Assembly: GCA_045654645.1 (NCBI GenBank)
Contig: JAZONR010000038.1
Location: 1 to 56,508 of the forward strand
Direction of reading: 5' to 3'
Origin: HGM04593 sp045654645
GTDB taxonomy: Bacteria > Bacteroidota > Bacteroidia > Bacteroidales > Bacteroidaceae
Length of the DNA: 56,508 nucleotides
Shown here: positions 40,831-50,104 of the stretch, in pieces
Numbering within the stretch: position 1 is the first letter of the stretch
Layout of the letters: each line of letters starts with the position of its first letter
Made by a program: the position numbers and the translations under genes
The notes under the pieces: model-generated
The model's database searches: none
Seen by the model: only the letters and a program-made list of their open reading frames with translations
What the model was told of the DNA's origin: nothing

Positions 40831-41790
40831 TTAATTGTTAATGACAGACTTGTCATCTATCTCAACCTTTTTCTTTGATTTTATCTTATCAAATCCAAGG
40901 CCATACACAGCCATTACTTTAGATTGTGAAACAAGCGCATTAGGGTCAATCTGCTTAATAGCGCTCAACAGTTGGTTTGCCTGTGTTGCGCGGGCAATGG
41001 TAGTTACCACTTTACCCTCTTTTCCTGAATAATAGCCCACAGAGTCCAACAGTGTTACACCTCTTTTAAGGCGGCGTGTTATGTAATAGGCTATTTCATC
41101 ATATTTGCTCGAGAAGATAAAGAACTGCACTGCCTGACGGTTGCTATTGACCATATAATCAAGCGACACATTTACAATAACGAGGTTTATGAATCCATAA
41201 AAAATTTTCTGCAGCGCTTCAATATTATTCTCCTTAGGTATGATAAAGAAACTGCTTATGATGATACAAGCATCAACATACAGCATCGCACGCCCGAAAC
41301 TTATATCCTTGTATTTATTTACTATTGCAGCTATAATATCAACACCACCGGTGCTTCCGTTGCTGAGGAAGCAGAATGCAATACCCATTCCTATGAATAT
41401 AGAACCCACTATACAGGCTTCGAGCGGCCTCCCCTCCAACACAACTGCTGCTGTGTACTCGGGATACGCTTTCGATAATGCACCAAACAACTCAAGCATC
41501 ACTGTCATCACAAGTATGGCATATATTGTCTTGACACAGAATTTCCATCCAAGCTGTTGTATTGCAATGATGATGAGTACAATGTTGATAAGAAAGTAGG
41601 TATACTGCATTGGAATACCTGTTGTATACTCCACAATACCACCAACACCGGTTATACCACCTGTTACAAATTGGAACGGCGCCATAAAGAACTTCCAAGT
41701 GAATGCATAGAGTGTTAGTCCAACCGTAATCATAAAGTAGTTCTTCAGCTCATCCTTTATTGTTGGTCTTGGAATGAATCGCTTGCCCAT
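40831..41790 (-). CDS. YitT family membrane protein
   Basis: A 319-residue protein with six membrane segments (between about 17 and 200) and a cytoplasmic DUF2179 domain at the C-terminus (about 215-300, VTLLDSVGYYSGKEGKVVTTIARATQ). Glycine-rich loops FVTGGITGVGGIVEY and GSTGGVDIIAAIVNKY are the family signature. Function is unknown; transport is guessed. It stands between leuS (45 bases upstream) and rdgB. Confidence 0.9.
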   Translation of the reverse strand: MGKRFIPRPTIKDELKNYFMITVGLTLYAFTWKFFMAPFQFVTGGITGVGGIVEYTTGIPMQYTYFLINIVLIIIAIQQLGWKFCVKTIYAILVMTVMLELFGALSKAYPEYTAAVVLEGRPLEACIVGSIFIGMGIAFCFLSNGSTGGVDIIAAIVNKYKDISFGRAMLYVDACIIISSFFIIPKENNIEALQKIFYGFINLVIVNVSLDYMVNSNRQAVQFFIFSSKYDEIAYYITRRLKRGVTLLDSVGYYSGKEGKVVTTIARATQANQLLSAIKQIDPNALVSQSKVMAVYGLGFDKIKSKKKVEIDDKSVINN

Positions 41791-41835
41791 AACTATAGTA
41801 ATTTAAAATGTTCTTAAATGGAAATCAGCACAATA

Positions 41836-44667
41836 TCAGATTACAATATTAACAATCTTCTTTGGTACTATGATAACCTTCTTGATAGGTTTACCGTCGA
41901 TATATTTTTGGCTGTTCTCATTTGAAAGCACAGCAGCTTCAATATCGGCATTTGTGGCATCGGCAGCAAAGTCGAGTGTAAAACGTGCCTTTCCGTTGAA
42001 AGAGATGGTGTATTTGATGACATCCTCCTTAAGGAATTCTTCGTTGAACGCAGGCCATTCTGCATCACAAATTGTGGTTGTGTGTCCCATAATCTCCCAA
42101 AGCTCCTCGCAGATGTGGGGTGCAAACGGAGAGAGCACAACAACAACCTTCTCAAGTATTGCTTTCTTGTTGCATTTGAGGGTTGTGAGCTCGTTGAGGC
42201 ATATCATAAATGCGCTCACAGTTGTGTTGTATGAGAAGGCCGGAATATCCTCTGTTGTCTTCTTAATCAGCTTGTGCAGTGATTTTAGTTCCTCTTTTGT
42301 GGGCTCGTCATCGGTGATAATGCAGTTGTCGTTCTTGTCGAAGAACATACCCCACAGCTTGCGCAAGAAGCGGTGGCAGCCGTCGATGCCGTTGGTGTCC
42401 CAAGGTTTGGACTGCTCAACAGGGCCCAGGAACATCTCATAGAGACGCAGTGTGTCGGCACCATACTTCTCAACAATTGTATCGGGGTTCACAACATTGA
42501 ACATTGACTTACTCATCTTCTCTACAGCCCAACCGCATATATATTTGCCGTCCTCGAGTATAAATTCAGCATCGGCATACTCCGGGCGCCACGCACGGAA
42601 TGACTCTATGTCGAGAATATCGTTTGTTACAATGTTTACATCAACGTGCAAGGGAGTTACGTCATACTCCTTGGAGAGGTTTAGTGAAACAAATGTATTT
42701 GTATCCTTTATGCGGTATACAAAGTTGCTTCGTCCCTGAATCATACCCTGGTTTACAAGTTTTTGGAACGGCTCTTCCTTCACGCTTACACCTGTATCGT
42801 GAAGGAACATATTCCAGAAACGTGAGTAGATGAGGTGTCCGGTAGCGTGCTCTGTACCACCTACATACAGGTCCACATTCTGCCAATAATTGTCGGCCTG
42901 GGGCGAAACAAGTGCTTTGTTGTTCTTTGGGTCCATATAACGCAAATAGTATGCGCTTGAACCTGCGAAACCGGGCATTGTATTAAGCTCAAGGTGGAAA
43001 ACTGTTTCATTGTCAATATTTTCCTTGGCAACAACGGTGTTGTTCTTTGTGTCCCAAGCCCACATCTTTGCGTGGCCCAATGGGGGCTCTCCACTCTCGG
43101 TGGGGAGGAATTTTTCTACCTCGGGGAGCTCAATGGGGAGACACTCCTCGGGAACAGGATAGGGAACTCCGTTTTTGTAGTAGATGGGGAATGGCTCGCC
43201 CCAATAGCGCTGACGGCTGAAAATTGCATCGCGCAGACGGTAGTTCACCTTCACACGGCCAAGTTTGTTCTCGGTAACGTATGCCTTTGTTGCTGCAATA
43301 GCATCCTTCACTGTGAGACCGTTGAGGTTCAGTTTGCAGTCGGCAAATTTGGCTACCGGTGAGTTGGTCATAATACCCTCCTTTGCATCGAAACTCTCCT
43401 CGCTTACGTCGCAACCCTCGATGAGCGGACGTATCTCAAGGCCAAAGTGTTTTGCAAAGGCATAGTCGCGGCTGTCGTGAGCAGGAACGGCCATAATGGC
43501 TCCTGTGCCATAGCCCGAGAGCACATAATCGCTCACCCACACTGGAATATCCTCGCCTGTAATGGGGTTTATGGCATACGCGCCGGTGAATACACCGGTT
43601 ACATTGCGGTCAATCATTCTCTCGCGCTCGGTGCGCTTCTTTGTGCGGTCGAGATAAGCCTCAACATCACTCTTCTGCTCCTCGGTGGTAATTTGTGAAA
43701 CAAGTTCACTCTCGGGGGCAAGCACCATAAATGTAACACCAAAGATTGTATCGGCACGGGTGGTGAATATAGTAAATTCAATGTCGCTATCCTTTATGTG
43801 GAACTGCATCTCTGTTCCCTCGCTGCGGCCAATCCAGTTGCGCTGTGTCTCTTTGATAGAGTCGCTCCACTCTATTCTTTCAAGGCCGTCGAGCAGGCGC
43901 TGTGCATAGGCCGAAACTCTAAGACACCACTGCTTCATCTTCTTTTGCACCACAGGGTAGCCGCCTCGCTCCGATACACCATCAACAACCTCGTCGTTGG
44001 CCAACACTGTACCCAATGCAGGGCACCAGTTCACCATTGTCTCGTTGAGGAACGCAATGCGCCAGTTCATCAAAGTTTCCTGCTTGGCAACTTCGCTCAT
44101 AGTGTTCCACTCCTGGGCTGTAATGTCGAGTTCTCTTGTGCAGGCTGCGTTAATTGCTGCACTACCCTCTTTGCCAAGCTTCTCAATGAGCTCACTTATT
44201 GGTTTTGCACACTTTGCATCGTTGTCGTAGTAACTGTTGAACATCTTGATGAATGTCCACTGTGTCCAATGATAGTAGCTTGCATCGCAAGTTCTTATCT
44301 CGCGGTCCCAGTCGAAACAGAAACCAATCTTGTCGAGCTGCTCACGATAGCGGTTTATATTCTGCTCGGTTGTTATGGCCGGGTGTTGTCCTGTTTGTAT
44401 AGCATATTGCTCGGCGGGCAAGCCATAGGCATCATAACCCATAGGGTTGAGCACATTGTAGCCCTGAAGGCGTTGAAAACGTGCAAAAATATCCGATGCT
44501 ATGTAACCCAGAGGGTGTCCCACGTGAAGGCCTGCACCCGATGGATATGGGAACATATTCAGCACATAGAATTTCTTCTTATCCTCATTCTCAACTACAC
44601 GGTAGGTCTTGTTCTCCTTCCAATATTTCTGCCACTTCTGCTCAATCTCATTAAAATTATATGCCAT
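41836..44667 (-). CDS. leuS: Leucyl-tRNA synthetase
   Basis: A 943-residue class I synthetase that charges tRNA-Leu and edits mischarged norvaline and isoleucine. Signature HVGHP at 48-52 (HIGH), the CP1 editing domain with TTRADTIFGVTFMVLAPES and GYGTGAIMAVPAHDSRD, and KMSKSMFNVVNP (KMSKS). A roughly 70-residue stretch before KMSKS (YRIKDTNTFVSLNLSKEYDV onward) is a Bacteroidota-type insertion, as I recall. Start 44667 (MAYNFNEIEQKW) is preferred; the upstream frame is basic junk. Confidence 0.97.
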   Translation of the reverse strand: MAYNFNEIEQKWQKYWKENKTYRVVENEDKKKFYVLNMFPYPSGAGLHVGHPLGYIASDIFARFQRLQGYNVLNPMGYDAYGLPAEQYAIQTGQHPAITTEQNINRYREQLDKIGFCFDWDREIRTCDASYYHWTQWTFIKMFNSYYDNDAKCAKPISELIEKLGKEGSAAINAACTRELDITAQEWNTMSEVAKQETLMNWRIAFLNETMVNWCPALGTVLANDEVVDGVSERGGYPVVQKKMKQWCLRVSAYAQRLLDGLERIEWSDSIKETQRNWIGRSEGTEMQFHIKDSDIEFTIFTTRADTIFGVTFMVLAPESELVSQITTEEQKSDVEAYLDRTKKRTERERMIDRNVTGVFTGAYAINPITGEDIPVWVSDYVLSGYGTGAIMAVPAHDSRDYAFAKHFGLEIRPLIEGCDVSEESFDAKEGIMTNSPVAKFADCKLNLNGLTVKDAIAATKAYVTENKLGRVKVNYRLRDAIFSRQRYWGEPFPIYYKNGVPYPVPEECLPIELPEVEKFLPTESGEPPLGHAKMWAWDTKNNTVVAKENIDNETVFHLELNTMPGFAGSSAYYLRYMDPKNNKALVSPQADNYWQNVDLYVGGTEHATGHLIYSRFWNMFLHDTGVSVKEEPFQKLVNQGMIQGRSNFVYRIKDTNTFVSLNLSKEYDVTPLHVDVNIVTNDILDIESFRAWRPEYADAEFILEDGKYICGWAVEKMSKSMFNVVNPDTIVEKYGADTLRLYEMFLGPVEQSKPWDTNGIDGCHRFLRKLWGMFFDKNDNCIITDDEPTKEELKSLHKLIKKTTEDIPAFSYNTTVSAFMICLNELTTLKCNKKAILEKVVVVLSPFAPHICEELWEIMGHTTTICDAEWPAFNEEFLKEDVIKYTISFNGKARFTLDFAADATNADIEAAVLSNENSQKYIDGKPIKKVIIVPKKIVNIVI

Positions 44668-44728
44668 ATTCTTGTGTTTTTTTATTATTCTAATAACCGG
44701 TAAATGTGTTTTCACACACTTTAACCCA

Positions 44729-44736
44729 CAAAAATA
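44729..44736 (-). promoter_or_regulatory. -7 box (TATTTTTG) for leuS
   Basis: CAAAAATA on the plus strand is TATTTTTG on the minus strand, 61 bases before the leuS start. No -33 TTTG at the usual distance. Confidence 0.45.
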
Positions 44737-44994
44737 TATAAAAAAAGTAATAATATGGTTTTAGTTTGGATTTTTTGAAATCATTGATATAAAAAATGGA
44801 TAAATGGCCTTTGTTGCGCAGCAGCCATTTGTTCTTTGGAGTATTATTGGGGACCTTTACCAATGCTTTTTAGCCGGTAAAAAATATTTTCGCGTTATGA
44901 ATGAGAATACTCTTTTAACAACCAATGCTTAAAAGGGAATATATTTCTACATTTATAAATACTATATGTGATGCCGCCTTATGGATTTTTTTAG
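44737..44994. other. Intergenic stretch between leuS and mutS
   Basis: No gene is seen in this divergent gap. An AAATGGC/GCCATTT inverted repeat (44802-44808, 44824-44830) with a TTGCGCA inner palindrome is the only structure. It does not fit a T-box, as no specifier-loop or NCCA-binding bulge is visible. Confidence 0.35.
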
Positions 44995-45002
44995 TATCTT
45001 CG
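44995..45002 (+). promoter_or_regulatory. -7 box (TATCTTCG) for mutS
   Basis: TATCTTCG lies 34 bases before the mutS start, following TTTTTTTAG; -33 unclear. Confidence 0.5.
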
Positions 45003-45036
45003 CGTAATAATTGTACACATTAAACACACAATATAT

Positions 45037-47664
45037 ATGGCTGAAAAAGATGTAGCTGCAACGCCAATGATGCGACAGTTCTATGAACTCAAGGCAAAGC
45101 ACCCCGATGCGGTGCTGCTGTTCCGTTGTGGCGACTTCTATGAAACATACTGTTCCGATGCTGTTGTAGCTTCGGAAATTCTTGGAATAACACTCACAAA
45201 GCGCTCAAACGGCAAGAGCGATGCTGCAAAAGCCATAGAGATGGCCGGCTTTCCTTTCCACGCACTCGATACATATCTTCCCAAACTGGTGCGTGCAGGC
45301 AAGCGTGTTGCTATATGCGACCAGCTCGAGGACCCAAAGATGACCAAGAAACTGGTGAAGCGTGGCATTACAGAGCTTGTTACACCGGGTGTTTCAATAA
45401 ATGATAATGTGTTGGACTACAAGGAGAATAACTTCCTTGCTGCGGTGCATTTTGGCAAGCCTATGTGCGGTGTTTCATTCCTTGATATTTCAACGGGTGA
45501 GTTTCTTGTTGCCGAGGGCACCTATGACTACATTGAGAAGCTGCTCATCAATTTCCGTCCAAAGGAGATTTTGATTGAGCGTGGAATGAAGAGACGCTTC
45601 GAGGAGCTTTTCGGTACTAAATTCCTTACATTTGAACTTGATGACTGGGCGTTTACCGATGAGTTTGCCAACGAGAAGCTTACAAAGCATTTTGAGACAA
45701 AAAACCTGAAGGGCTTTGGTATTTCGCATCTGCGCAGCGGAGTGGTGGCATCGGGTGCAGTGCTGCACTATCTTGATGTTACCCTGCACACACAGGTTTC
45801 TCACATACGCAATATTTCGCGCATTGAGGAGGAGCGTTATGTGCGTCTCGATAAGTTCACGATACGCAGCTTGGAGTTGCTTGGCAGTATGCACGACGGT
45901 GGAACGCCGCTCATCTCGGTTATAGACCGCACTCTCACTGCAATGGGTGCACGCCTTTTGAAGCGTTGGATGGTGTTCCCATTAAAGGATAGAAAGCCCA
46001 TTGAAGAGCGTCTCGATATTGTGGAATACTATTTCCGCGAGCCCGAGTTCCGTGATCTTATAGAGGAGCAGTTGCACCTGATAGGAGACCTTGAGCGCAT
46101 AATAGCCAAGGTTGCTGCAGGGCGTGTCTCTCCGCGTGAGCTTGTTCAGCTGAAGCTTGCATTGCAGGCTGTGGAGCCTATAAAGAGTGCCTGTGAGGCT
46201 TCATCGAACGAGGTGTTGAAGCGCATTGGTGCGCAGCTTGATTGTTGTGCCGAGATTCGCGACCGTATAGCACGAGAAATTGTTCCCGAGCCGCCGTTGT
46301 TGTTGAACAAGGGTGGTGTGGTGGCCGATGGGGTGGATGCCCGCCTTGATGAGTTGCGTGAGATATCCTACAATGGCAAAGATTATTTGTTGCAGTTGCA
46401 GCAGCGCGAGAGTGAGCGCACCGGCATCCCAAGCCTCAAAATTTCGTTCAATAATGTCTTTGGTTACTATATTGAGGTGCGCAACACCTATAAGGATAGT
46501 GTTCCGGCCGAGTGGATACGCAAGCAGACTCTTGTGAATGCCGAGCGTTATATCACACAGGAACTAAAGGAGTATGAGGAGAAAATTCTTGGTGCCGAGG
46601 AGAAGATTTTGTCGCTCGAGACACAGATTTTCAATAATCTTGTAACCGACCTTGCTTCTTATATTCCCGCAATACAGGTCGATGCCACTCATCTTGCAAG
46701 GCTCGATGTGTTGCTCTCATTTGCCAATGTGTCGCGTGCCTATAAATATATACGCCCTGTGATTAGCGAGGATGATGTGCTTGATATCAAGCAGGGTCGC
46801 CACCCTGTTATAGAGCGTCAAATGGCTGTTGGAGAGAGTTATATTCCCAATGATTTGTATCTCGATAGCGAGAAACAGCAGATTATAATTGTTACCGGTC
46901 CCAATATGGCCGGTAAGTCGGCCTTGTTGCGCCAAACAGCGCTAATTACGCTACTTGCACAGATTGGATGCTTTGTGCCTGCCGACAGTGCTGTGATTGG
47001 TCTTGTGGATAAGATTTTTACCCGCGTGGGTGCCAGTGATAATATATCGGCCGGTGAGTCTACATTTATGGTTGAGATGACCGAGGCTTCCAACATCCTT
47101 AACAACCTGTCGGGGCACAGCCTTGTGCTTTTTGATGAGCTTGGTCGCGGTACATCAACCTATGATGGTATGTCCATTGCTTGGGCTATTGTGGAGTATA
47201 TACACGAGTATTCAAGGGGTAGGGCTCGCACACTTTTTGCAACACACTATCACGAGCTCAATGAGATGGAGAAGAGCTTCCCAAGAATAAAGAATTTCAA
47301 TGTGTCGGTGCGTGAGTTGGATGGCAAGGTGATATTCCTGCGCAAGCTTATGCCCGGTGGCAGCGAGCACTCGTTTGGTATACACGTTGCAAAGCTCGCG
47401 GGTATGCCCAAGAGCATTGTGAAACGTTCTGAACAGATTTTGAAGAAACTTGAGGCCGGGAATAACCGCGGTGAACTGAAAGCGGCACCTACAGCTGAAA
47501 TTGCGGAGAGCAGAGAGGGGGTTCAACTCAATTTCTTCCAGCTTGACGACCCTGTTCTCTCACAGGTGCGCGACGAGATTCTTGGAATAGATGTAAATAA
47601 TCTTACACCGCTTGAAGCACTGAATAAGCTTAACGATATTAAACGTATAGTCAAGGGAAAATAA
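45037..47664 (+). CDS. mutS: DNA mismatch repair protein MutS
   Basis: An 875-residue MutS1. The mismatch-contacting F-x-E motif is FRCGDFYETYCSDAV near residue 30. The ATPase has Walker A GPNMAGKSALLRQ, Walker B LVLFDELGRGTSTYDGMSIAW and FATHYHELNEME. A C-terminal stretch (FQLDDPVLSQVRDEILGIDVNNLTPLEALNKLNDI) is the dimer/tetramer and MutL-contact tail. Full length, with its own promoter. mutL is not in the window. A terminator follows. Confidence 0.97.
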   Translation: MAEKDVAATPMMRQFYELKAKHPDAVLLFRCGDFYETYCSDAVVASEILGITLTKRSNGKSDAAKAIEMAGFPFHALDTYLPKLVRAGKRVAICDQLEDPKMTKKLVKRGITELVTPGVSINDNVLDYKENNFLAAVHFGKPMCGVSFLDISTGEFLVAEGTYDYIEKLLINFRPKEILIERGMKRRFEELFGTKFLTFELDDWAFTDEFANEKLTKHFETKNLKGFGISHLRSGVVASGAVLHYLDVTLHTQVSHIRNISRIEEERYVRLDKFTIRSLELLGSMHDGGTPLISVIDRTLTAMGARLLKRWMVFPLKDRKPIEERLDIVEYYFREPEFRDLIEEQLHLIGDLERIIAKVAAGRVSPRELVQLKLALQAVEPIKSACEASSNEVLKRIGAQLDCCAEIRDRIAREIVPEPPLLLNKGGVVADGVDARLDELREISYNGKDYLLQLQQRESERTGIPSLKISFNNVFGYYIEVRNTYKDSVPAEWIRKQTLVNAERYITQELKEYEEKILGAEEKILSLETQIFNNLVTDLASYIPAIQVDATHLARLDVLLSFANVSRAYKYIRPVISEDDVLDIKQGRHPVIERQMAVGESYIPNDLYLDSEKQQIIIVTGPNMAGKSALLRQTALITLLAQIGCFVPADSAVIGLVDKIFTRVGASDNISAGESTFMVEMTEASNILNNLSGHSLVLFDELGRGTSTYDGMSIAWAIVEYIHEYSRGRARTLFATHYHELNEMEKSFPRIKNFNVSVRELDGKVIFLRKLMPGGSEHSFGIHVAKLAGMPKSIVKRSEQILKKLEAGNNRGELKAAPTAEIAESREGVQLNFFQLDDPVLSQVRDEILGIDVNNLTPLEALNKLNDIKRIVKGK

Positions 47665-47685
47665 TAATTGAACAAACTCTGATAC

Positions 47686-47726
47686 AAGGCTGTTGATGGT
47701 TAAATGAACTATTAACAGCCTTTTTT
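47686..47726 (+). terminator. Terminator between mutS and katA that abuts the katA start
   Basis: AAGGCTGTTGATGGTT (47686-47701) pairs with AACTATTAACAGCCTT (47707-47722) over an AAATG loop with two mismatches, followed by TTTT. The T-run ends exactly one base before the katA ATG, so it is also the katA leader. Confidence 0.85.
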
Positions 47727-49232
47727 ATGGATAAGAAATTCTTGACAAATGAAGTTGGTGCACGCGTGCCCGACAACATCAACTCCCTTACAGCCGGCGA
47801 GCGTGGGCCTATATTGCTAGAAGATAACTGGTTACTCGAAAAGCTTGCCCATTTCGACCGTGAAGTCATACCCGAACGAAGGATGCACGCAAAGGGTAGT
47901 GGAGCATTTGGTACCTTTACAGTAACAAACGATGTAACACAATACAGTTGTGCGTCTGTTTTTTCAAAGATTGGCAAAAAGACAGATGTTTTTGTGCGCT
48001 TTTCAACCGTTGCCGGTGAACGTGGAGCTGCCGATGCCGAGCGTGATATACGCGGCTTTGCCGTCAAGTTCTACACCGATGAAGGTAATTGGGATTTGGT
48101 TGGGAACAACACACCTGTTTTTTTTCTTCGCGACCCACTGCAATTCCCCGACCTTAACCACGCAATCAAGCGCGACCCGCAAACAAACTTGCGCTCACCA
48201 CAAAGCAACTGGGATTTTTGGACAATGCTGCCCGAGGCTCTGCATCAGGTAACCATTGTGATGTCCGACCGTGGTATACCGGCTTCCTACCGTCATATGC
48301 ACGGGTTTGGCTCTCATACCTACAGTCTCATAAATGAAAATGGTGAACGTGTGTGGGTGAAATTTCATTTTCGCACCCAGCAGGGTATAAAGAATATGAG
48401 CAATGCCGAGGCTGCTGCTGTAATTGCACACGACCGTGAGAGCCACGGTAGAGACCTTTTCAATGCAATAGAAACGGGAGATTTTCCACGCTGGAAACTA
48501 TACATTCAGGTGATGACCGAGGAGCAGGCTGCCACCTACAAAGAGAATCCTTTTGACATTACAAAAGTGTGGAGCCACAAGGAATTTCCACTGATTGAAG
48601 TGGGCTTATTGGAACTTAACCGTAATCCTGAAAACTATTTTGCCGAGGTTGAACAGGCTGCTTTTAATCCGGCGCACATAGTATCGGGAATAGGACTTTC
48701 GCCCGATAAACTGCTTCAGGGCAGGCTATTCTCTTACGGTGATGCACAGCGTTACAGGCTTGGTGTGAACCACGACCAGATTCCTGTAAACAGGGCCAGA
48801 TGTCCCGTTCACAGTTTTCACCGCGACGGTGCAATGCGTGTAGATGGTAACAATGGTGCTGCAAAGGGTTATTCCCCAAACAGCATTGGCGAGTGGGAAA
48901 CAAAAAGTGTAAATACAGCTCATTCACCTGTTGCAGGCGAGGTTATGCGCTACAACCCTTATAAGGACCGCACAGATGATTGTTTCTACCAGCCCGGTAA
49001 TTTGTATAGGTTAATGACAGAAGAGCAAAAGAGTCTTCTTATATCAAATACAGCCGAGGATATGATGCCTGTTACCGACAATATAAAGTATCGCCACACG
49101 GCTCATTGTTATCTTGCCGATAAAGAGTATGGCAGGCGGCTTGCAAAGGCTATGAATATAGATATTACTGAGGTTGAAAAACTTGCTGCAATGAGTGAAA
49201 AAGAGAGGCTTGCCGCAACAGTAACAAAATAA
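47727..49232 (+). CDS. katA: Haem catalase (clade 3, KatA-type)
   Basis: A 501-residue monofunctional catalase that splits hydrogen peroxide. Visible are the catalytic H54 in ERRMHAKGSGAFGTF, the N ligand region TDEGNWDLVGNNTPVFF with the essential Asn, and the haem-iron Tyr in RLFSYGDAQRYRLG. Size and NADPH-type residues suggest a small-subunit enzyme. The ATG directly follows a terminator T-run, so there is no ordinary ribosome-binding region between; the DKKFLTNEVGARVP start fits the family. No neighbour OxyR. Converges with lgt. Confidence 0.95.
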   Translation: MDKKFLTNEVGARVPDNINSLTAGERGPILLEDNWLLEKLAHFDREVIPERRMHAKGSGAFGTFTVTNDVTQYSCASVFSKIGKKTDVFVRFSTVAGERGAADAERDIRGFAVKFYTDEGNWDLVGNNTPVFFLRDPLQFPDLNHAIKRDPQTNLRSPQSNWDFWTMLPEALHQVTIVMSDRGIPASYRHMHGFGSHTYSLINENGERVWVKFHFRTQQGIKNMSNAEAAAVIAHDRESHGRDLFNAIETGDFPRWKLYIQVMTEEQAATYKENPFDITKVWSHKEFPLIEVGLLELNRNPENYFAEVEQAAFNPAHIVSGIGLSPDKLLQGRLFSYGDAQRYRLGVNHDQIPVNRARCPVHSFHRDGAMRVDGNNGAAKGYSPNSIGEWETKSVNTAHSPVAGEVMRYNPYKDRTDDCFYQPGNLYRLMTEEQKSLLISNTAEDMMPVTDNIKYRHTAHCYLADKEYGRRLAKAMNIDITEVEKLAAMSEKERLAATVTK

Positions 49233-49259
49233 AAAAATCGGCGTTATGCCGATTTTTTT
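49231..49259. terminator. Bidirectional terminator between katA and lgt
   Basis: AAAAAAATCGGC (49231-49242) pairs perfectly with GCCGATTTTTTT (49248-49259) round a GTTAT loop. It overlaps the katA stop and the last codons of lgt, so each gene uses the other's arm as U-tract. Confidence 0.92.
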
Positions 49260-50071
49260 ATTCCCTTTATCATAAAATATGCACCTACTATTATTAGTGG
49301 AATACTGAGCCACTGTCCCATTATAAGTGTCATTCCATCTTCAAATGCAACCTGGTTCTCTTTTATAAATTCCACAAAGAAGCGGAAGGTGAAGATTGTG
49401 AAGAGACAGTATCCCATAAAGAAGCCGCTACCTGTTTTTGCACTGTACCTCTTGTAGAGAAGAAGTCCTGCAAGGAATATTATTATGTAGGCCAGTGCTT
49501 CATAGAGCTGCGCCGGGTGGTGTGGCACTGTTTCGCCTGCCTGCACAAAAATCACTCCCCAGGGGGCATCTGTTTCAGTGCCTATTATCTCGCTGTTCAT
49601 AAAGTTTCCAATGCGCACCATTGCCGAAAAAAATGGTGCTGCAATGGCGATGTTATCGAGTGTCCACACCATTTTGAGGCCTGTTTTCTTCTTGTAGAGA
49701 ATGAGTGCGGTTATTACTCCAATGACGCCGCCGTGGCTTGCCAATCCTTCATAGCCTGTGAATTTCCACCCTTCTACAGTGTGCTTTATTGGCAGAAGCA
49801 TCTCTATTGGGTGGGCAAGGTAGTAATCGGGTTGGTAGAAAAGGCAGTGTCCCAAGCGTGCACCAACAAGAATTCCTATGAAGCAGTAGAAGAAAAGGGG
49901 GTTGAAGAGTTCTTCACTTATGCCTTGTTTTTTATACAGTTTCTTCACAATGTAGTATGCTCCAAGAAGGCCTATCACCCAACACAGTGAGTAGTAGCGT
50001 ATCTCGAATCCCATTATTGAGAATGGTCCCAGTGATGGGTTCCAAACTATTGCGCTTGATATTGTTTCCAT
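49244..50071 (-). CDS. lgt: Prolipoprotein diacylglyceryl transferase Lgt
   Basis: A 275-residue inner-membrane enzyme that adds diacylglycerol to the lipobox cysteine of prolipoproteins, such as the PorE-like and the lipoprotein genes here. Seven membrane segments; signatures YEGLASHGGVIGV, RIGNFMNSEIIGTETDAPWG and HPAQLYEAL are present. The final codons lie inside the terminator shared with katA. ychF lies 33 bases upstream on the same strand. Confidence 0.94.
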   Translation of the reverse strand: METISSAIVWNPSLGPFSIMGFEIRYYSLCWVIGLLGAYYIVKKLYKKQGISEELFNPLFFYCFIGILVGARLGHCLFYQPDYYLAHPIEMLLPIKHTVEGWKFTGYEGLASHGGVIGVITALILYKKKTGLKMVWTLDNIAIAAPFFSAMVRIGNFMNSEIIGTETDAPWGVIFVQAGETVPHHPAQLYEALAYIIIFLAGLLLYKRYSAKTGSGFFMGYCLFTIFTFRFFVEFIKENQVAFEDGMTLIMGQWLSIPLIIVGAYFMIKGIKKSA

Positions 50072-50104
50072 AGCTTCAAGCTGTTGTGGTGTGGTTTTTA
50101 TCTG

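Noticed and set aside
43798..44703. 301-codon plus-strand frame
   Set aside because: Lies opposite leuS, whose motifs and length are intact; the frame has Cys/Leu/His-rich composition typical of antisense shadow frames.
44716..45036. T-box leader for leuS
   Set aside because: The hairpin at 44802-44830 lacks the T-box sequence and anti-terminator, and T-boxes are not expected in this phylum.
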